A DNA stretch of 64,000 nt from positions 28,658,197 through 28,722,196 of the forward strand of contig CM057149.1 of assembly GCA_029964075.1 (NCBI GenBank), in the 5' to 3' direction. This document shows positions 22,216-35,600 of the stretch, piece by piece; the stretch's first letter is position 1, and each line of letters begins with the position of its first letter. The DNA is from Patiria pectinifera. Its lineage: Eukaryota; Echinodermata; Asteroidea; Valvatida; Asterinidae. The position numbers and the translations under genes are program-made. The notes beneath the pieces were generated by a model. It was not told the DNA's origin, made no database searches, and was given only the letters and a program-made list of their open reading frames with translations.

Positions 22216-25200
22216 CACGGGCTCTTTCATGCTATTTTTCTCTTTTATATTCATATTGAACTTTTCGTCGTTGCCAGGGCCACCGAGTCGATTTTTGTTT
22301 ATGTTCAGGATGTTTTGTGTAAGTTAGTATTTTCTCGCACAATTTTGTTACTAATTGTTCAGACAAAATGGTCAGTCATTTTTGCTTGAAACTGAGCACG
22401 CTTTTTCACACCCCGTTAAAATATATTTCATATATCTTCACTCTCGCAAAACATTACATAATTCCTTCATATAATTTCGTGAGCTGTGGATGTTAGTCCC
22501 GCTCGGGAATTCAAGTTGGTGCATACGTTCACAAACGTTACTCATGCTCAATGAAAATGGGTAGTTTAGCAAGATATTATACAAAATATTTTCTTCTGTC
22601 ATTTTTAAAGTTTAAAAATTGAATTTTATTTACATATGGTTTTCATATTATATGCATTGATATGTGGATTGATGAGCATTTCATTTTGTAAAATGTGCTG
22701 TGGAGAATGTTTGTTTTAATGTTTCACTGGTTCAAGGCACCAGCGGTTTTTGCATCAACTGAATTGCTTGTTTTGAAGCCATACCCATTATTAACGCGAA
22801 TGTTAAAAAGTTTTATAAGGAATTAAGTAAGTATGGTGTGAAGCGAAAACATCGTTATGCCACATTTTTCGCGACTTGTCCGTTCAATTAGATTAAAATG
22901 TTCATTCCATTTTAAAAGGTAAATGAAAGTCGGGTTATATTACGGTTTCTAATTCCCAGTTGTCGGTTTTTGACCTAACGCGGAGCATGCACATTCGATG
23001 GGAGTTCCTACATTCATCGAAATTAAAACTAAATTAGTAAACAACTCCATGTGGCATTTATATTTCACTTACTGTCAATCCCTGTAGCGATAAAATAAAT
23101 AATTTCATTGACGAACATTGGATAGTTCTTTTTATATGGATGCCTTTCTCAAAAACGCCAATGATCAAGCTGGCTACTTTGGTCTGCACATAAAATCAGT
23201 CCTTTAACAAGGCATGTTTATCCGCATCTGTTAAGATGTATTTTTAATCTATCACTAATTTCACGGTTTTCTTTTTGAAAGTTTCGTTATGCTATTTTAT
23301 TATCTTTCCAGACAAATATTTTTTTTGTCAGAGGTAGCTGTATTCTTTCCTGTATAAAACTTTCCCAAAAGACTTGTCATTTGTGACTTTGTTTTTAACA
23401 ATAAAGCACATGTACAATATATTGCTAATGCCATTGCCCAATTTTGATCCTCGGATGTGGCGAACAAGCATGGATACCTAAAAAAAATAATAATTAAAAA
23501 CTTATTTAGCGCCTTTCGTTAACCCTAAAGGGGCCGGGTTATTTTGACCATCTCTCAGCCGGGGGGGGGGGGCGTCCCTAACATCTCGGCCATCGAGTGA
23601 CGAAAAAATTTTGAAACTCGGCACATGCATAGAGCAACTCTTCCTTAACATACCCAAGAAATTTCATGACTATAAGTCAAAGGGTTTTGGAATTATGGCT
23701 AAATAATTATTCATATGTAGGAATGGCAATTCTGCTCTGTGTGCACGACGTGTATGCGAAAATTCACGTTTTCACGGCGCGTAGCGCCTTGAAAATTTAT
23801 GTGTAAATAAGGTGTATCAAGGCTGATCGTTTTGCTGTGTCGCATTTCTAATGCTGTGCTACAGTGTGTGCCCACCCCCAGCCAGCGCAAATATATACCG
23901 ATCCCTATCTTACCCTACCACCCTGCCACTAGCCCTCGCCCCTCTACCTCACCCCATCCACATTTGTGTCTATGCGTTGTTTTAGGCCTATGGCAAATTA
24001 CCGTTAAAATTACGGGACATATGTGTAGGAATTACGGCCACCGTCATTTATTAGGAGCCTGTGTACCTGTACAGCATTTCGTATGTTTTTGTTGGGAAAC
24101 CGTTTGACATCGAATTTACCGTCGAATTGCGGACAATTTTCACATGCAAAAAGAACACTAGATTTTCAGCAACACATTTCATATAACTTATTATCATTTT
24201 TAACACTTTCGACGTCTTTTCCACATAACTTTTTTTTTCAGTAATAACAATCAACATGTGAGCGCATCCAAATATCTTACCTTTTAGAGAGTGTTTGTTG
24301 TCTTCATGCAAATCATTTGATATTCCAGTGAGTACAATCGACGAAGCGCAATGAGTAGAGCTCTCCTGATGCAGACAGGTATAAAAGCGATTCTCCACCT
24401 AGGCCCAACCCAACACTCGTAGCCCATTCAGTGATCTATCGACAGCATTATCTAGTTGAAGTGTTAAATTAACCACACTGCACAATGATAATTCTGCATG
24501 AATAAATAACGTGGGCCCTACTTGACTTTTGAAACTTTAAAAGTAAAGTCAACTTCGATCTTTCACACACACATTAACGTACTACCCGCCAGTGTTGTAT
24601 CTAATTTAGGCTTAGGTTCCTGTATGACAAGTATGGATTAGAAAAAAATGGATATTACTTCCCAAGTATTCCAAACTTGCTTGTCGACGAAAAAGAAATC
24701 TATAAACTGCTAAACTAAGTGAAAAAAAAGAGGAGATAAAGGTCTTTTTGTATGCTCTTATTCCCGTAAGTTCATTAAGAGATGTGAACATGAAAGGTAT
24801 TCTCCCAACCTTAAACTGCCCCTCTTCACAAATACAAGGATTTTTTTAAAACACATTTTGAAATTTCACAAGGTTGGTCAGCACCAAAGTGTAGGCATGG
24901 CAATCATTGGTTTTTAGGATACAGATCTGTGCAACAAATTGTCCAGCATGGAGTAGCAGAAAAACAGTGAATTGCAAGTTTGAGGTTGCAAAACGTTGCA
25001 TTTTGTCAGCCTGAAGTAGAGGAAATGCATAGAATTGCTTCTTCAAATTCTCCGCACAAGATAAAGTTACCTAAAACCAATATCATGCAAAATGCCCCAT
25101 TCTGAAACACTTGTAAAAAAAAGCTTAGAGAACTGAATTTGAATATGATTATTTTAGCTTTTGATAAATAAACGGTGGGTCAAAATTGATTTTTTAAATT

Positions 25201-25249
25201 TTCTTTTAAAAGTAATTACAAATATATGACAAAATAAAAATACAGATTT
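22216..25249. other. AT-rich noncoding DNA
   Basis: No gene, RNA gene or transposon end could be supported. There is a G run near 23565. Confidence 0.45.
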
Positions 25250-25520
25250 TTGTGGGCTCCGTGCGCCAACAAAAAGGGCGCCCTTTTACCTAGCAGCAAC
25301 GCCCCATAGGCGGGACACATATATTTCGCTGGTTGACGTGCGCGCACCTTTCCTTGTGCGTGACGCACGTACACCGGGGGGGGGGGGAGATTTGTACTAT
25401 GTGCACGCAGTGGCCGCGCTTCGCAGCAAAATATTGCAGTCAGGCAAGATGGCGTCGTTCAGTCACCCCCAACTATACTTTCTTTGTCGTCGAGGGGCCC
25501 CTTGTGAACGGAGTGGATAG
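25250..25520. repeat. Interspersed repeat family, copy 2
   Basis: Diverged copy of 13055-13320, in the same orientation, with a G run near 25377. Confidence 0.5.
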
Positions 25521-27375
25521 GATCATAGGTTCCTATTAAAAGAAGGCTTTCAAGTAAAAATGTATCGTTTTTTATAGGTTTAGGTCTATAGGTTTAAAGG
25601 TTTCGATGTAAGGCCTGATTTCCTTATCAAATGTGTCCATGTACATCGATGTTTACGACCGTGGCCAGAGGAAGCGAACACTGGGGCTGGGCGTGCGGGC
25701 GAGAAGGGTGTGGTGTGGGGGTGTCGGGGGTCGGTGTGGAGTTCACCAACAAAATATATGTTGATACAAACAAAAGACTTGTACAAACAGATTTCTAATT
25801 CACTGTACAAAGAATGGCCTCGGCAGCTGTAAAAAATGACACGGAAAATATTTTTCAATATTTTAACTGTATTTTACTTCATACCAAACCTTTATTTTTG
25901 TCAACAATTATCTCTTTTCAAAGTTGAAGTCACTATTCCTTAGCATAATTACCAAATCCGTATAAACATCAGTGAGCAAACAATTTCTGTCCTGACGTTT
26001 GTTGTATAAAATATTTCATCAGATGTCTAAATGAAGTATTCATTTGTCATTTCTTTGATTTCTGTGCGCATGCTCGATTCGTTAAGACAGTGAAATGATA
26101 TCTTTTAGCGAATCAGTGTATTCGTTTATTTGTATACAATCAGTTAATCTTAAATCACTTAAACCAAACAAATAATGGTTCATGTCGTGCAACTGAATAC
26201 ATACCAACTCCCAGCTTGTCAGCATACAGCACAAACGTTATTGAAGTATGCGCTACTGATTACTATTAAAGCAGCTTGAATAAAGATATATAGCATCTGT
26301 CTCTTAATAATGCAAAGTACATTCGTTGTTCTTTCTCAAAGCCATCCCGCTTCACATAAGGGACACCTGCTATTTTATAGCTTTCGTAAAAAGTGAACAA
26401 TTGAAAAGAAAAAAAAGTAACTGATTTCTGATCCTAGTTGAACTGTTTACTGGGCAAGCGTACGTCATATTTTATATGTATGCGCTCATTTCATATGCGC
26501 TCATTTGAAATATTACAGTGACAAGTCATTTCGGTTTTTATGTTCACAAGCAGTTCACAATTATCAAAACAAGTTTTTAATTTCGGTGTAAATATCAGAT
26601 ATCCAGCAAACAGTAGTTTTCCCAATCCCTGCATCTACACATTATGACACGTAAGAACATTATTTTTAACATAACATCAACTTCATATTGATTGTGATTC
26701 GCCCACATTGCTTGATACAAAATCAATGTATACAACTATAGTAATTAGACAATTAGTTTAAATTAACAAAACACAATCACAAAACTATCCAATGTATAAA
26801 AAGTTTACAATCATTTATATATCAGTCGTTACATTTCGTACTCTTTCCCCAAGTTCTATTCATAACAAGATCACAAAATTCAGTTGTCCACCACTGATTA
26901 TTCACCATTCAGTACGAATTGATGAATACAAATTACATACAATAAAATATGGACATTTTCCCACCTCGATGAATGAATGAAAAGTTGCAAAGGAAACAGA
27001 CGCAATTCACCATCAATGTTTCAGAAAGAGTTGACTTGTTCAAAATACAAAAATATGGCAGTGAAAATCATGTCTTGCCGCAAACAAATGAAATCTCATT
27101 TGTATTTTAGTGTCTGCGTGTAATCGGTAATTCTCACTCAGCCCAATAGCTTCAATGGCATTCTGTTGAAAAATGGGCTATTTTAGTAAAACATGCATAA
27201 CATCTGATAGCATGGATCAAGTTTTTATACGCTTTTCCCTGACTGATCCATATTATTAATAATTTTTTTTATTAATACATATACATACGTACTGATAGTA
27301 CAAGATAGTACTGACGCATCGAATCATCATTGCTGATATATTTATAGTACAAGTCACAGAAGTGGAGAGTGGTGT
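25521..27375. other. AT-rich noncoding DNA
   Basis: Nothing supportable seen on either strand. Confidence 0.45.
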
Positions 27376-27662
27376 CATGGACCTTATTCACGAGAAAGCC
27401 ATATTGGTTGGGTTCACTGAATGTATTTTATAAATATTGTGAACTGTTGAATGGGATGGTACAAGACTAATTATACATTCTAGCCTCACTTTCATTTGTT
27501 GTGGCTTAAACCATTAGAGTATGTTTAATCACATATTTAAAGAGCAGAATGGTATAACGTGTAATAAACTTTGTCATTGCTTTCATTTATTTGCAAGTTT
27601 CAAAAATAAAAAATTTACCTCACTTTAAATTCAATATGGCCGACTCGTGAATAAGGCCCATG
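27376..27662. mobile_element. MITE with CATGGRCCTTATTCACGAG inverted ends
   Basis: The left end CATGGACCTTATTCACGAG, continuing to GCCATATTG, is matched by the complement of 27632-27662 with few changes (about 31 bp). The interior is AT-rich and noncoding. It lies in the 3' flank of the NLR gene. Confidence 0.6.
27587..27594 (-). terminator. Possible poly(A) signal of the NLR gene
   Basis: A TTTATT on the plus strand (AATAAA on the gene strand) lies about 400 bp past the stop codon. There are several AT-rich alternatives nearby, so this is a weak call. Confidence 0.2.
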
Positions 27663-27995
27663 ATGAGTTCCTTATATACGGTCGATACAATGTAAGCTAC
27701 CAATTTAAAAGTTAACAATAACAGTTGATGTCAAAATCTTTAGAGAAAAAAACAGTGGCGAAGATAGTTGCTCTTCTATGTGACTGATGACATAACAAAA
27801 TCATAGGCTAAGCAATGAACGGGGATGAGTGATGGGCCCATTTCTTACAATGCGCTATTAGTCCCTCGATACCCAAGGTAACCCCATGGGAAAGATGATG
27901 TACCATAAAATTATGTTCTGGTACCATGTTATCTGACCATCAATGCAGTGCAACCAGAACTTGAGAGAGGCTACATGCTGATGGAGGACTGTGGT

Positions 27996-30900
27996 CTATG
28001 TATGGAGTATTTCCAGATTCGGTCGCTGCATTGAAGCTGTTTCAGATTCGTCAACAGAGTTTATAGACAGATCGAGCTTTACCAGATTCGGCATGTCACT
28101 CAGTGACGCAGCAATGTGCCGAATATCTCTAGCATACAGGGAACAATCCTGTAGGATGAGTTGTTTGAGTTGTTTCATGCACTTTAAGTGAGTCCATGCA
28201 TCCGAACCACCCAGGGATCTATTGAGAGACAAATCCAATTCAACTAGATTTGGCATGTCACTCAGTGACGCAGCAATGTGCCGAATATCGTTTTCTCTCA
28301 ATGAACAAGAACATACGACGAGTTGCTTAAGTTGTTTCAAGCACTTTAAACGAGACCATGCACCTAAATAACTCTGCGTAAAAAGTCGCCTAAGTTGATA
28401 TAAGAACTCTAAATGATCGCATGTATCTGAACCAGCCAGGGATGCATTTTTAGAAAGATCCAGTTTAATAAGATTGGGCAAGTCACTCAGTGATTCCATG
28501 TCTTGAAGTGTCAAAGAGCAAGACCTCAAGGTCAGTGTCTGAAGATGTTTTAGGCACTTTAAATGAGACAATGCATTGGAACCACCCAGGGACCTATTTC
28601 CAGACAGATCCAGTTCAACCAATGTAGGTGTGTCACTAAGGGATGCAGCAATGTGTTCAATATCCGCGCGTATTAATGAGCAGGATCGAAGCTTACATCG
28701 TTCAAGATGTTTTAGGCCATGAAAAGCATGTGACCATTCAGCTGCTGTGCCCCTAAGGCCGGAAATATCCTGCAATACCACTTCAACTAAGTCGTTACAA
28801 TTACCCAGGACCTTCAAAATATCTGTCGCATCAGATCCAGTGACTGACAACGAGAGCTTCATCCTTACGCCTCTTTCCATTCTTTTTAACTCAAAGAAAT
28901 TATCAATACTACACTGCACAAGAGTTGGCATACAGTCGCCTAATGCGGCAATATGTATCACGTCCTGTGCGCCTAAACCACAACGGTCTAGTGTGAGATT
29001 CTTCAGATGTTTCAGGCGTTGTAACTGAGACCAAGACGCACCAGACCCTGCTAGAGATTTATTTCCAGACAGATCCAGTTCAACCAATGTAGGTGTGTCA
29101 CTAAGGGATGCAGCAATGTGTTCAATATCCGCGCCTATTAATGAGCAGTATCGAAACTCACATCGTTCAAGATGTTTTAGGCCATGAAAAGCATGTGACC
29201 ATTCAGCTGCTGTGCCCCCCAGGCCGGAAATATCCTGGAATTCTACTTCAACTAAGTCGTTACGATTACCCATGGCCTTCAAAATATCTGCCGCATCGGA
29301 ACCGGTGACTGACAACATCGAGAGCTTCATCCTTACGCCTCTCTGCAATCTTTTCAACTGGAACAATTCACCAATACTAAACTGCGCAAGATTTTGCAGA
29401 CTGCCAGCTAATGCTGCAATGCGTATCACGTCCTGTATGCCTAAACTACAACCATCTAAATTGAGCTTCTTTAGTTGTTTTAGGCCCTGTATCTGAGACC
29501 AAGAAACACCTGAGCCTGCTAGAGATGTATTTCCAGACAGATCCAATTCAACCAAAGTAGTTGTGTCTCTAAGGGATGCAACAATGTGTTCAATATCCGC
29601 GCCTATTAATGAGCAGTATCGAAACTCACATCGTTCAAGATGTTTTAGGCCATGAAAAGCATGTGACCATTCAGCTGCTGTGCCCCCCAGGCCGGAGACA
29701 CATTGGAATTCCACTTCAACTAAGTCGTTACGATTACCCATGGCCTTCAAAATATCTGCCGCATCGGAACTGGTGACTAACAACATCGAGAGCTTCATCC
29801 TTACGCCTCTCTCCAATCTTTTCAACTGGAACAATTCACCAATACTACACTGCGCAAGATTTTGCAGACTGCCAGCTAATGCTGCAATGCGTATCACGTC
29901 CTGTATGCCTAAACTACAACCATCTAAATTGAGCTTCTTTAGTTGTTTTAGGCCCTGTATCTGAGACCAAGAACCACCTGAGCCTGCTAGAGATGTATTT
30001 CCAGACAGATCCAGTTCAATCAATGTAGTTGTGTCTCTAAGGGATGCAGCAATGTGTTCAATATCCGCGCCTATTAATGAACAGTATCGAAACTCACATC
30101 GTTCAAGATGTTTTAGGCCATGAAAAGCATTTGACCATTCAGCTGCTGTGCCCCCCAGGCCGGAAACATCCTGAAACACCACTTCAACTAAGTCGTTACA
30201 ATTACTTACGACCTTCAAAATATCTGCTGCATTGGATCCAGTGACTGACAACGATAGCTTCATCCTTACGCCTTTTTCCGTTCTTTTTAACTTAAAGAAA
30301 TGATCAATACTACACTGCGCAAGATTAGGTATACAGCCTGGTAATGCTGCAATGCGTATCACGTCCTGTATGCCTAAACTGCAACCATCTAAAGTGAGCT
30401 TCTTCAGTTGTTTCATGCGCTGTAACTGAGACCAACAAGTACCTAATGAGCTTCCTAGCGATTTATTTCCAGACAGATCCAGTTCAACCAATGTAGATGT
30501 TTCACTAAGGAATGCAGCAATGTGCTCAATATCCGCGCCTATTAATGAGCAGTCGTGTATTGTTAACTGCTTTAGGTGCTTCTTTAGCTGCGCTTTATTT
30601 AACAGTGGCATCCAAAAGCGTAAAGAATCCGTCAAACCATGACATCCTGATAGGTGAAGTTCAGTCAAGTAATTAGCCGTCTTGCCTAATTGTGATGCGA
30701 TGACTTTCATACTGTCATCAGTTAAGAAGCATCTGTTCAGTCGAATAACAGAAAGATTCTTCAGTGTCGCCACAGCGTTTGCTACGCCTTCACAACACCC
30801 TTCCATTAAGGTACATGATTCAAATGTTATTTCCTTAACTTTGCTAAGTTGATTGTTCCCTGTGTACTTTGACTGGTTGGCAACGTGCCTCAGAAACCAT

Positions 30901-32638
30901 CCGAAAATATTGATCTCGTCACTTCGGAAAAAATTTAAATCTATTGAATCAGTTATCACTGAATTTACGAATGTCATCGATAAAAGAGTTTTTGCCTGAC
31001 TTTCATAGTAACAATTCAGGGCAAGTTTTAACAGTGTTGTCCTCATGGATGCTCTGGACCTCGGGTATGAGGAATTTTCTAAAGGCGCGGATACATTATC
31101 TCTGACGGAATTTACTTTTTTCTCTACACATAATGGGAATGATTGATTCTCACTAAATCTCGCTGGCAACAACGTAGTACATGTATAAGTGTTACCAACT
31201 TCTTGCAACATCTGTAAGACATGTTTCGTGCATTCGACATTGTCACCACAGCAAAATCGCAGAATATATCGAAACCTTTCGGGGTCATTAAGTTTCACAA
31301 GAGCTTCCTCAAATTGATCAGCGTCTGTTTCTAGTAAGCTTTGAAGGTACTTAGCAGCACAAAACTCCTGAATTGTTTTGTGGATAAACAGGATACTGTT
31401 GTGACGGTCTAAGCTCTTTGAAACTATCTGCCTTGTGAGTATGCCAGCCTTCAAGGCTTTAACCAGAATACTCTTCTCAAACTCTCTTTCTTGGAATGAA
31501 AGCCGCTGTACTGGAGAGACCAGACCATACCAAGCAACCTTTCCAATTACTTTAACTATTTCTGATGCTACCTCCTCTGGTACACCTTTTCTTTGGAATA
31601 CATATCGCTCAACGTTACTATATAACCGCGATAGTGTGTCTGGTAGTGTGGAATCTTGTCTCCATAATAAACACATTAGTAGCAACATCATTGGGCTCTG
31701 CGCTATATCACACAAACCGTTTGAGGATTGAATCTTTTGGAAAAGGGCCTTGCCATCATCAGGTTTCTTAGAGAAAAATTTTCCTAAATAAGCTTCCATG
31801 TCCTCCTCACAGAACCCCATGACTTTCACATGGGTGAAAGGTTTTTCAATCAGTAATTTGCCGACCAAAGTAGAAAAATGGGAGGGACGGGTCGTTAGAA
31901 CCACATCAATATCAGCTCCGACCTTTCGATTGAGGATTTTTAGGATCGTGCCAAATGATTTCCTATTGAGTTCGGTTGTCATAAATTCATCGAAGCCATC
32001 CAGAAGAAGAAGCACCTTTTTAGGATTATTGAAGATGAACGTTTTTAGATGGTTCTTATCGATGACGTTTTCGTTGATGAGTTGATCAAAAATAGAGTCA
32101 ATAAAATCTGACATTTGATCCAGTGCGTTCATGTTTAGAACAAACACAAGTTTGTACTTCTTTGTTGTTTTGCAAACGCCAAGCGCCCAGTCGTACGCAA
32201 TTTTACCTATTAGTGTTGTCTTTCCCATACCGGCCTCTCCATTATAAATGATACGATTGATAACAAAACCATCTTCGTTTGCCACGAGGAAAGTATCCTC
32301 ATACAACATCTCTTTCCCCTTTTCATCACTCCACCCCAGTCCTTGATCATCACCATCACTGTCATCATCATTATCATCATCCCTAACTAATCGTACATTC
32401 GTGTATATTTTCTTGAAATGCTTCATGTCATCATCAATCCATGGATTCACCTGCACGTAACTGCCCGTGCTTCTGTATACCCCTTTAAGCGCCTCCTCAC
32501 ACATATCCACTGCAGCGTCTGCTGCTGCATCGATGGCCGGGCTGACATCTGGGCTGGTATCTTGACTGGTCCTTGTCGATGGACTACGTACCTCAGGTAG
32601 GACGTTTTGTACACTGGGTTGATCGTTTATCATGCCTG
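27996..32638 (-). CDS. Exon 18: NACHT, winged-helix and LRR region of the NLR
   Basis: One 4.6-kb exon of 1546 codons plus stop. The acceptor is a tandem CAGCAG, so the exon may begin at 32638 or 32635; both keep phase 1. An N-terminal acidic tract (DDDNDDDSDGDD) precedes the NACHT domain. Walker A is GEAGMGKTT (genomic 32240-32214), Walker B is VLLLLDGFDEF, and the sensor is VVLTTRPSH. The winged-helix region ends FIHKTIQEFCAAKYL, the classic NLR motif. Ribonuclease-inhibitor-type LRRs follow (LVELDLSGN, LKKLNLDGCSL and similar), including four nearly perfect 156-residue (468-bp) superrepeats. The stop is TAG at 27998-27996. A NACHT-LRR single exon is usual in sea urchin and related NLRs. 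The residues needed for ATP binding look intact. Confidence 0.93.
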
Positions 32639-35600
32639 CTGTTGAAAACGCAAAATAACAAAGACAGTAATTCCGGAGTAAAGATCGGTGTAATAAAAGA
32701 TTAAAAGATTGCTGCAAGGCGGAAAGTCAAGAGGTTGATTCTGTAGTTAGAATAAGGAAAGTAATTTTAATCTCGAAAACCATTTTCAGGAACGGGAAAA
32801 TAACTTTAAATTATGATTTAGATTACAGTGTCTATTAAAACGATTATTGTGGGTTTTTCAGCTGTCTGAAGGCCCCTTAGCAAATATACAGGCTTAGATA
32901 TGGACAATTGCAGTTACATTGTGATCTGCATTATGAAATATCAGCGATGTTAACATTATTTTCGAAGGCAAAGCCCAAACTGATCAAGGTATAGCTACCT
33001 CCATTCTGTTTCATTTCTGAAATGCGCATAATTTGATGAGCGGACATTTCGAACTTGAAGTTTTGGGAAGCCAAGAACTTCTTTACCTGCTGTTGCTCCC
33101 TGGACTGTCACATTCTGAGTGTATGTGTAATGGAACGTATTCCCAGTAGCTGGAGCGAAAAAGGCAGGACTACAGCTGCCACCGATGTTGACATCTCTCA
33201 CTGGTGGAGTAGGTTGAAGGGAGCCATACGACTGAGTATATACAGTAGACGGATGCTGCATGGCTGGATAGAGAGCTGAGGGTACCAAGTCTCGCACTAT
33301 ATACAGAATAGTATGGAGAATAGTATGGAGAACATGGCTCATAAAAATACAGAGATAAACTGAAGTAGATTGGTGAAAAAAAAGGAATACACGGAAAATA
33401 TTGTACAATGGATAGAAAAACCTTCACACTCGGTTCCCTTGGCCTCTCTGTTTGTTTGGTTTTTTTTTCAACTTGACCGTTAAAAGCAAAATTTCACTCG
33501 TTGCGAAAAGTCTGTGCTTGTAAAGAATAAAACAAATCAGAACGTTATAACTCCGGGTATAGTTCTCGTGTTTGTTGCAACTACACTAACATGGACCTAT
33601 GTTGCTCCCCGCCCGAGTGTCTGATTTCGTAAATGTTTTATTACGATCATGCAACAAAAAAAGTATTTTTTTCACAATAGACGTGAATTTTTTAACAATA
33701 AACATGTTATTTTCACAATAAATATGCAACAATAACAATAATTTGTACTGTCCATTAGACTGATTATACTCATGAATAAGCCAGCACCTTGGATATTTTC
33801 TCGTGTTCGATTCTCCTTGTCCACTCTCTCATGTTTATCACCGTGCCCCCGTCCCTGTTTTTCTTGCTCATGTGATGTCACCATCTGTTCTTGAGAGCTA
33901 TGCTTTCCTGCTCCATGTGTTGACTGAATATTGGGTAGGAAAAAGGAACGTCGACGATCACCAATCTGCTTCTTTTTCACTTTCTGTTTCTGTCTAATTC
34001 TCGGTTGCTCAGGTAACGTCAGCACACTTTGTTGGACCCCTGCCATTGTCTGTTCTTCTTCATGATGAATAGTTACGTGATGACTGGCCTGCTGCTGTTC
34101 ATTTGCCTTTCTTGTCCTCCTTGGATCCTTTTCAGTCCTAGTTCGTGAATTCCCTGAAGATAAGGAAAAATTACGTACGCAGGTAGGCCCACATCAAGTT
34201 TGGTTTACAAGATTTATTACTTCTCTAATTTGAGGTTAGGAAGTCACTTAGTGGGTTATTTTATTGGTTCTTATTGGTTCTTCACAAAGATTTATACTAA
34301 ATTCCAACCAACTCTTGAATGAATACATTCAGTTAATCGAATTATCTCTATAAAGCTATATATGCCCATCAACCAACTTGAAGACATTTGGAAATATAGG
34401 GTACCTGCGGCCATCATTATTCCCGCTATTCCAATACTTTGTTTGATAACCCCATGTATACACATTATAAGCCAATCGTTACACACTGGATTTACTTCTA
34501 TAAATACAAATACGTGTAAATAGACTTTACCTGCTGATTTCTGTTCATCATCAGCTCCGCCCTTTAACCCGGACACGAGGCGTAGCTCTATGTTAGCATC
34601 TTGCTCAATCGCCTGATCTTTGAGGGGAACCTCATCGTGTAGCTGAAAAAAGGAACATCATTTAACAAGTGTCTTAATTGAGTTAAGATGATTAATTCGA
34701 GACTTTTCAAAACCGAAACCTCCTAGGTGATGGCTAGCTAGAGTAACAAAGGTATACGGGATGGGAAAGGGAATCGACGAGTTTCAATTGTTAGAATAGC
34801 CAGTTTAAGTTAGACATTACCTCGTGGCGTTGTCTGATGAAAAGATGCTGCTTCTCTGGTTCAATCCCAAGTTGGTCATGACATTTGTCTTTTAAGGCTG
34901 ATGTAAGAGTTGATGGATGCAGTTGCAGACATATTGGTCCTATCAAAGAACTATTCACAAACAGCTGGATCGGGCGTTCTCCCCTCTCTTCACAGAATGG
35001 TTTCCTGACTGCATTTCCTCGTTCCGTTCTTGTCCGTGTTCTTCCTATAATGTGTGCAAAATATCATTTTTTTTTTAATTATTTTTTAAAGTATTTAATT
35101 TTAATGTTAACATAAAACAAACTTGGATTCATCTTCTGTAATTAAAGTATTTTACATGCTGGACAGGGGCAATGTTTAAGAGACTCTGTATCTTAAGTAA
35201 TAATGGCGTTAACTGGTCTTTGATTATCCAACCATATCAAAAATCACACAACGTTGGCCTATTTTACCTGACGGTACTTGTAGCATTTCCTTTGATGGCC
35301 TGTCTGGATGATTAGTTTGCTTTTGTTTCCGTGCTTCTTGCCCAGCACCTGCCCTCTTCTCTTGAAGGCTGCTCCGTTCTCTCTTGCTTTTGGATCTTAT
35401 TAGATCGCTAATCTGCTCCAGGCAGCCTTCATCCGATCTTCGTTGCCTCGCGGATATCGTCATAGTTTGTTGACAGATCTGTTCCCTGACCATGGCGCCT
35501 TGCTGCTTCCCTTTTTGAGGTCCGTTTGAAACACAAATCTTATCCTCTCCATGTTTCTCTTTCTCAGCTGATAGCTCCTTTACCTGTTTAAAGCTCTTAT

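Noticed and set aside
28747..30244. Several plus-strand open frames of 66-98 codons repeated every 468 bp
   Set aside because: They are antisense shadows of the LRR superrepeats in the minus-strand NLR exon.
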